Below, piece after piece: positions 5,912 to 10,300 of a DNA stretch of 10,300 nucleotides. The DNA is taken from positions 1 through 10,300 of the forward strand of contig CAYYJB010000074.1 of assembly GCA_964472135.1 (NCBI GenBank), written 5' to 3'. The position numbers and the translations under genes are program-made. The notes under the pieces are model-generated. The model saw only the letters and a list, made by a program, of their open reading frames with translations. It ran no database searches and had not been told where the DNA came from. Within the stretch, counting starts at the first letter, position 1, and each line of letters begins with the position of its first letter. This DNA is from JAUREX01 sp964472135 (GTDB taxonomy: Bacteria; Pseudomonadota; Alphaproteobacteria; Rhodobacterales; Rhodobacteraceae).

Positions 5912-7093
5912 ATGCCCGCGACCGACGCCCCCGAGACGATCCTGACGCGCGCCCGGCTCTGCCTGCCCGAGGGGCTGGCCCTGGGCACCATCGTGCTGCG
6001 GGCGGGACGGATCGCCGAGATCGACTGTGCCCCTAGCCGTGCCCCGAACCGCGCCCCGAGCCGCGCGGCGGGCGCGATCGACTGCGCGGGCGACATCGTG
6101 GCGCCGGGTCTGGTGGAACTGCACACCGACAATCTCGAACGCCACCTGCATCCGCGGCCGTCGGTCGACTGGCCCCATGCGGCCGCGATCATGGCCCATG
6201 ACGCCGAGCTTGCGGGGGCGGGCATCACGACCGTATTTGACGCGCTGCGGATCGGGGCCATCCCGTCGGCCGGCGGTGCGATGGCGCGGACCGAGGCGCG
6301 CGCGCTCTGGTCAGAGATCGCCGGCTTGCGGGCGGCGGGGCATCTGCGCATCGACCACGCGCTGCACCTGCGCGCCGAGCTCTGCTCCGAGACCCTCGCC
6401 GGGGAACTCGAGGCCTTCGGGCCGGGCGATGACGTCCGCCTCATCAGCCTCATGGACCACACCCCGCTGCAACGCCAGTTCCGCGACCTGCGCCAGCTGC
6501 GCGCATTCGCCCGCGAGGGCGAGGGGATGTCCGAGGCCGCCTTCGAGGCGCATGTGGCGTTTCTGCGCGACCTCGGCGCGCGCAAGGTGCCCGGGCACGA
6601 GGCGGCGGCGGTCGCGGCGGCGCGGCGCCTCGGTGCGGCGCTCGCGAGCCATGATGACACCACGCCCGAGGATGTCGCACGCTCGGCCGCGCATGGGGTG
6701 AATCTGGCCGAATTCCCGACGACGCGCGCGGCCGCCGAGGCGTGCCGGGCCCATGGCATCGCGGTGATGATGGGGGCGCCGAACCTGATCCGGGGCGGGT
6801 CGCATTCGGGCAACGTCGCGGCCGAGGAACTGGCGCGGGCGGGGCTCATCGACGTGCTGTCGTCCGATTACGTTCCCGCCGGGCTTCTGATCGGGGCCTT
6901 CGCGCTCGGCGCGATCCTCGGCGATGTGGCGGCAGGCCTTGCCGCAGCGAGTGCGGCACCCGCCGCCGCCGCGGGCCTCGCCGATCGCGGCCGCCTCGTG
7001 CCGGGTCTGCGCGCCGATGTCATCCGCATCGCCGACGACGGCCCCCTGCCGCGGCTGCGCGGGGTCTGGTCGGCCGGGCTGCGGGTGGCCTGA
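5912..7093 (+). CDS. phnM: Alpha-D-ribose 1-methylphosphonate 5-triphosphate diphosphatase (PhnM)
   Basis: Amidohydrolase-fold enzyme of the C-P lyase pathway: it removes pyrophosphate from ribose 1-methylphosphonate 5-triphosphate to give the 5-phosphate that C-P lyase cleaves. The 393-residue product carries the family signatures in order: GLVELHTDNLERHLHPRP (66-83, metal ligand His71), HALHLRAEL (149-157), SLMDHTPLQRQF (179-190), LASHDDTT (244-251), AEFPTTRAAAEA (266-277), VMMGAPNLIRGGSHSGN (285-301) and VLSSDY (315-320). The ATG at 5912 follows GAGAGGTGCC. An unusual APSRAPNRAPSR run at residues 40-51 lengthens an N-terminal strand region. It diverges from the DUF1045 gene. The other C-P lyase genes (phnGHIJKL) are not in the window, so phnM is either separated from them or the cluster lies elsewhere. 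Confidence 0.95.
   Translation: MPATDAPETILTRARLCLPEGLALGTIVLRAGRIAEIDCAPSRAPNRAPSRAAGAIDCAGDIVAPGLVELHTDNLERHLHPRPSVDWPHAAAIMAHDAELAGAGITTVFDALRIGAIPSAGGAMARTEARALWSEIAGLRAAGHLRIDHALHLRAELCSETLAGELEAFGPGDDVRLISLMDHTPLQRQFRDLRQLRAFAREGEGMSEAAFEAHVAFLRDLGARKVPGHEAAAVAAARRLGAALASHDDTTPEDVARSAAHGVNLAEFPTTRAAAEACRAHGIAVMMGAPNLIRGGSHSGNVAAEELARAGLIDVLSSDYVPAGLLIGAFALGAILGDVAAGLAAASAAPAAAAGLADRGRLVPGLRADVIRIADDGPLPRLRGVWSAGLRVA
6029..6064 (+). repeat. Three tandem 12-bp repeats inside phnM
   Basis: Three imperfect copies of a 12-base unit (GCCCCTAGCCGT, GCCCCGAACCGC, GCCCCGAGCCGC) lie in frame, encoding APSR-APNR-APSR. The length is a multiple of three, so gain or loss of copies would keep phnM in frame. 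Confidence 0.85.
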
Positions 7094-7094
7094 G

Positions 7095-7113
7095 GCGGCT
7101 AGACTGTGGCCGC
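7095..7113 (+). terminator. Possible weak hairpin after phnM
   Basis: GCGGC (7095-7099) and GCCGC (7109-7113) can pair with a 9-base loop three bases after the phnM stop. No T-tract follows, so termination would be inefficient or factor-dependent. Confidence 0.25.
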
Positions 7114-7158
7114 GCGGTCGCAGTTTCGCCCGGAAATCGCCCGATCCCGATATTTCAA

Positions 7159-7174
7159 TTGACCGGGCGGTCAA
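7159..7174. promoter_or_regulatory. TetR-type palindrome upstream of the small gene
   Basis: TTGACCGGGCGGTCAA has perfect 7-bp arms (TTGACCG / CGGTCAA) around two bases. This form, TGACCG-NN-CGGTCA, resembles operators of TetR-family regulators. It lies 62-77 bases before the ATG at 7236, a normal operator position. No TetR gene is in the window, so the regulator would be encoded elsewhere. Clear -35/-10 hexamers were not found. Confidence 0.5.
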
Positions 7175-7235
7175 AACCGGGCGCCGTGCACGCGTTGGTT
7201 GCGTCCCGATTGCCATTCACCCTTGGGGGTCAGCG

Positions 7236-7496
7236 ATGAGCCTTTCGGTTGCCTTTCACGCCACTGCTGGTCGGGCCGAGTTTCTTGGCCTGCGCCAGCG
7301 GTCGCGCGGCGCGATCGAGATCGTCTATGACGACGGCGTCGCGAAGCGGCTGGTGTGGAAGGTCAGCGACACGCCGTCCGATCCCTCCCTGCTGCGCGAT
7401 GCCCTCTCGAGCGCGGTGCGCGAGGCGCGCGTGTTGCCGGCGCTCTATGCCGAACTCAGGCGCCGCGCGATCGACATCGAACTGATCGCGGGCTGA
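7236..7496 (+). CDS. Small hypothetical protein, 86 residues
   Basis: Not recognised. ATG at 7236 follows CTTGGGGGTCAGCG, which contains a plausible ribosome site, and the stop is at 7494-7496. The product, MSLSVAFHATAGRAEFLGLR at the start and ELRRRAIDIELIAG at the end, has no signal peptide or membrane helix and few cysteines; it appears to be a mixed beta/alpha cytoplasmic protein with a charged helix near the C-terminus (about 54-78, LRDALSSAVREARVLPALYAELRR). It seems to be an isolated unit: a TetR-type palindrome lies before it and a terminator-like hairpin spans its 3' end. GC-rich codon choice with frame-consistent third positions supports it being a real gene, but no function can be assigned. 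Confidence 0.7.
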   Translation: MSLSVAFHATAGRAEFLGLRQRSRGAIEIVYDDGVAKRLVWKVSDTPSDPSLLRDALSSAVREARVLPALYAELRRRAIDIELIAG

Positions 7497-7509
7497 GCGC
7501 CGTTTTTTT
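7459..7509 (+). terminator. Terminator-like hairpin with T-tract overlapping the small gene's end
   Basis: A nested stem is seen: inner CGCGATC (7466-7472) with GATCGCG (7484-7490), perfect 7 bp and an 11-base loop, and outer GGCGC (7459-7463) with GCGCC (7497-7501), immediately followed by G and seven T residues (7503-7509). This is the layout of an intrinsic terminator on the plus strand, although the stem has an internal loop. The left half lies within the coding region. Confidence 0.6.
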
Positions 7510-7622
7510 GCGCGACGCCCGACGCCGATGCGGCCGCTGACGCGATCGGTGCTTTTCAATCGGGCGCGGCTGTGCAACCTCTCGCGCTGACTCGGTCCAG
7601 CGGATCGAGGGAGGGGGTGCGG
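7510..7622. other. Spacer before the PotABC-type operon
   Basis: Between the T-tract and the leader reading frame no convincing promoter hexamers were found; the operon's promoter is presumably here but does not match a sigma-70 consensus well. A strong ribosome site, GAGGGAGGGGG (7607-7617), closes the region. Confidence 0.4.
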
Positions 7623-7655
7623 ATGGTCGGCGACGTCGAAGGCGGCATCATCTGA
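7623..7655 (+). CDS. Ten-residue leader reading frame coupled to the first permease
   Basis: ATG at 7623 opens MVGDVEGGII followed by a TGA (7653-7655) whose A is the first base of the permease ATG (TGATG overlap). It is preceded by the best ribosome site in the area, GAGGGAGGGGG at 7607-7617, about eight bases from its start, whereas the permease start has only GAAGG about 12 bases away. The sequence is consistent with a short coupling or leader peptide that delivers ribosomes to the permease. It is too short for any similarity argument. Confidence 0.4.
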   Translation: MVGDVEGGII

Positions 7656-8545
7656 TGGCGGGGGGGGCGGGGCGGCTTCGGGCTGCGCTGCGCGGCTGGG
7701 CGCTTGTCAGCCCGACCGCCGTCTATGCCGTCGCGCTTCTGGCCATCCCGCTCGGCACGGTTCTCATCGTCTCGTTCCTGACCGACGGGCGCACCGCGGG
7801 GGGGCTCCGGACCGTTCTGCCCGTCGCGACCCTGGCGAACTACATCGAGGTCTGGACGAACGACATCTACCGCTTCCTGATGCTCCGCTCGCTCGGGGTG
7901 TCGATGTCGGTGACGCTCGCGACAGTGCTGCTCGCATTTCCGGTCGCGTATTTCGTGAGTTTCCATGTCGCGCCGCAGAAAAAGGCGCTCTGGCTCTTCC
8001 TCATCACGATCCCGTTCTGGACCTCCTACATCATCCGCGTCTTTCTGTGGAAGGTGATCCTCGGCTATAATGGCGTGGTCAATTCGGGGCTGATGAGCAT
8101 CGGGATCATCGATGAGCCGCTTCAGGCCATAAACTATTCCGTGCAGGCGATGGTGATGACGCTCGCGCATGCCTATGCGCCTTTCGCGATCCTGCCGATC
8201 TTCGTGGCGCTCGAGAAGATCGACCGCTCGCTGCTCGAGGCCGGGCAGGATCTGGGCGAGTCGCGCTTCATGACCTTCCTGCGCGTCACGCTGCCGCTCT
8301 CGATGCCGGGCGTGATCGCGGCGGTCCTCATCGTGTTCATCCCGACGGTGGGCGATTACGTCACGCCCGACCTGATCGGCGGGGGGAAACTGCCGATGAT
8401 CGCGAACGCGATCGAGGTGCAGATGCTCAAGCTCAACAGCAAGGCGCTGGGTTCGGCGCTCGCGGTCAGCGCGATGCTGATCGTCGCGACTGTCACGATC
8501 GTCTTCCTGCTCCTCAACCGGCGCTTTCTCGGGGGCGGGCGATGA
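7655..8545 (+). CDS. ABC transporter permease, PotB/PotH-like
   Basis: Inner-membrane subunit of a type I ABC importer of the spermidine/putrescine-like group. The 296 residues have about six hydrophobic helices (roughly 16-41, 79-103, 110-132, 163-186, 216-234 and 268-288). The EAA cytoplasmic loop that contacts the ATPase is present at about 195-214, EAGQDLGESRFMTFLRVTLP, and the following GDYVTPDLIGGG (233-244) and FWTSYIIRVFLWK (121-133) are characteristic of the PotB side. The ATG at 7655 overlaps the stop of a short leader frame; its own ribosome site is weak. Its 3' end overlaps the next permease start as ATGA. The substrate may be a polyamine, an amino-acid-like cation or another small organic solute and cannot be fixed without the binding protein. 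Confidence 0.93.
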   Translation: MAGGAGRLRAALRGWALVSPTAVYAVALLAIPLGTVLIVSFLTDGRTAGGLRTVLPVATLANYIEVWTNDIYRFLMLRSLGVSMSVTLATVLLAFPVAYFVSFHVAPQKKALWLFLITIPFWTSYIIRVFLWKVILGYNGVVNSGLMSIGIIDEPLQAINYSVQAMVMTLAHAYAPFAILPIFVALEKIDRSLLEAGQDLGESRFMTFLRVTLPLSMPGVIAAVLIVFIPTVGDYVTPDLIGGGKLPMIANAIEVQMLKLNSKALGSALAVSAMLIVATVTIVFLLLNRRFLGGGR

Positions 8546-9344
8546 AGGCGCCGGGGCTCTATTCCTATACGATCGGCTATCTGGTCTTTCTCTATGCGCC
8601 GATCGTGCTGCTGCCCATGTTCGCGCTGAACGACAGCGTCGTGATTGCCTTTCCGCTCAGCGGTTTCACGACCTCGTGGTTTCAGGCGATGTGGAACGAT
8701 GTCGCGATGTGGAAGGCGCTGCGCAACTCGCTGCTCGTCTCGGGATCGACCGCGATCCTTGCGACCGTCCTTGGCCTGTTTGCCGCCCGCGCTTCGACGC
8801 GGCACGCATTTCCGGGCAAGGCGGGGATCATGGGCCTCATCATGCTGCCGCTCGTGCTGCCCGAGATGATCGTGGCGATGTCGCTGCTGGTCGCGCTGCT
8901 CGCGGTCGGGATCGACCTGTCGCTCTGGACGGTGATCCTCGGGCATGTGCTGCTCTGCACGCCCTTCGCGGTCGCGATCCTGACTTCGGCGTTCCAGTCG
9001 CTCGACCGCTCGCTCGAGGAGGCGGCGCTCGATCTGGGCGAGACGCCGGTCTCGACCTTCCGCCTCGTCATCCTGCCGCTGGTGGCGCCGGGGATCGTGG
9101 CGTCGCTCCTGATCTGCTTCACCGTCTCGCTCGATGAGTTCATTCTTGCCTACTTCCTGGCCGGGACGGAACCGCTCCTGTCGGTCTACATTTACGGCCA
9201 GTTCCGCTTTCCCTCGAACGTGCCGCCCGTCATGGCGCTCGGCACGGTCCTTGTCGCCGTCTCGGTCGTCCTGCTGGCCCTGGCGGAATATTTCCGACGC
9301 CGGGGCATCGCGCGCACCGGCGGAACCGCCGGCGGAGGCTTCGT

Positions 9345-9348
<4 letters not shown>
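8542..9348 (+). CDS. ABC transporter permease, PotC/PotI-like
   Basis: Second membrane subunit of the same importer, 268 residues, expected to pair with the preceding permease. Six hydrophobic stretches are visible (about 8-29, 62-82, 95-122, 128-150, 180-200 and 228-249). The EAA loop is at about 159-178, EEAALDLGETPVSTFRLVIL, and the VSLDEFILAYFLAG segment (195-208) is typical of PotC-type proteins. The conserved start region SYTIGYLVFLYAPIVLLPMFALNDS also fits. The ATG at 8542 overlaps the previous stop (ATGA), and the gene's own TGA overlaps the next gene's GTG start (GTGA), so the three transporter genes are translationally coupled. Confidence 0.94.

Positions 9349-10300
<952 letters not shown>

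Noticed and set aside
5833..6849. In-frame upstream extension of the DUF1045 gene to 6849
   Set aside because: It would run antisense through phnM, with Ser/Arg-rich low-complexity sequence; the family N-terminus RHAIYWRP follows closely after the ATG at 5832.
7152..7180. Minus-strand promoter reading TTGACC with TATCGG within the palindrome area
   Set aside because: The -10 match is only three of six and no minus-strand gene follows; the palindrome itself explains the TTGACC.
6311..7216. Minus-strand open frame of about 300 codons
   Set aside because: Antisense to phnM, which carries all family motifs; no ribosome site or family resemblance.
7556..8170. Minus-strand frame rich in Arg, Asp and His
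   Set aside because: A shadow of the first permease gene; hydrophobic codons on the plus strand read as charged residues on the reverse.

Overview
The window is very GC-rich, uses GC-ending codons, and has tightly packed genes with ATGA/GTGA overlaps. The gene content (SecG next to PyrG, a DUF1045 protein beside phnM, MnmH, two ABC uptake loci) suggests an alphaproteobacterium, most likely Rhodobacterales. This placement is an inference from gene content and base composition. No rRNA, tRNA, CRISPR array or insertion sequence was seen.

The left half (about 1-5832) is read on the minus strand. In transcription order it holds a DUF1045 2H-phosphoesterase-like protein, mnmH (tRNA 2-selenouridine synthase, ATGA overlap with the first), secG, pyrG, a LacI-family regulator, and the start of a family 1 extracellular solute-binding protein that runs off the left edge. 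The regulator and binding protein look like the control end of a carbohydrate-type ABC uptake operon. Three related 16-bp palindromes with a central CG, two before the binding protein and one before lacI, sit on plausible promoters and are probably this regulator's operators.

The right half (5912-10300) is read on the plus strand. It holds phnM (C-P lyase pathway, divergent from the DUF1045 gene), a small unrecognised 86-residue protein downstream of a TetR-type palindrome and ending in a terminator-like hairpin, and a three-gene PotABC-type ABC transporter (two permeases and an ATPase cut by the right edge). The transporter genes overlap by a few bases, and the first permease is coupled to a 10-residue upstream reading frame. 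Its binding protein is not in the window.

Most of the content belongs to known families. The less ordinary parts are regulatory: the LacI operator set, a 9-bp-arm inverted repeat in the divergent DUF1045/phnM promoter region, the orphan TetR-like palindrome, and the leader reading frame. No wholly new multi-gene system is evident.
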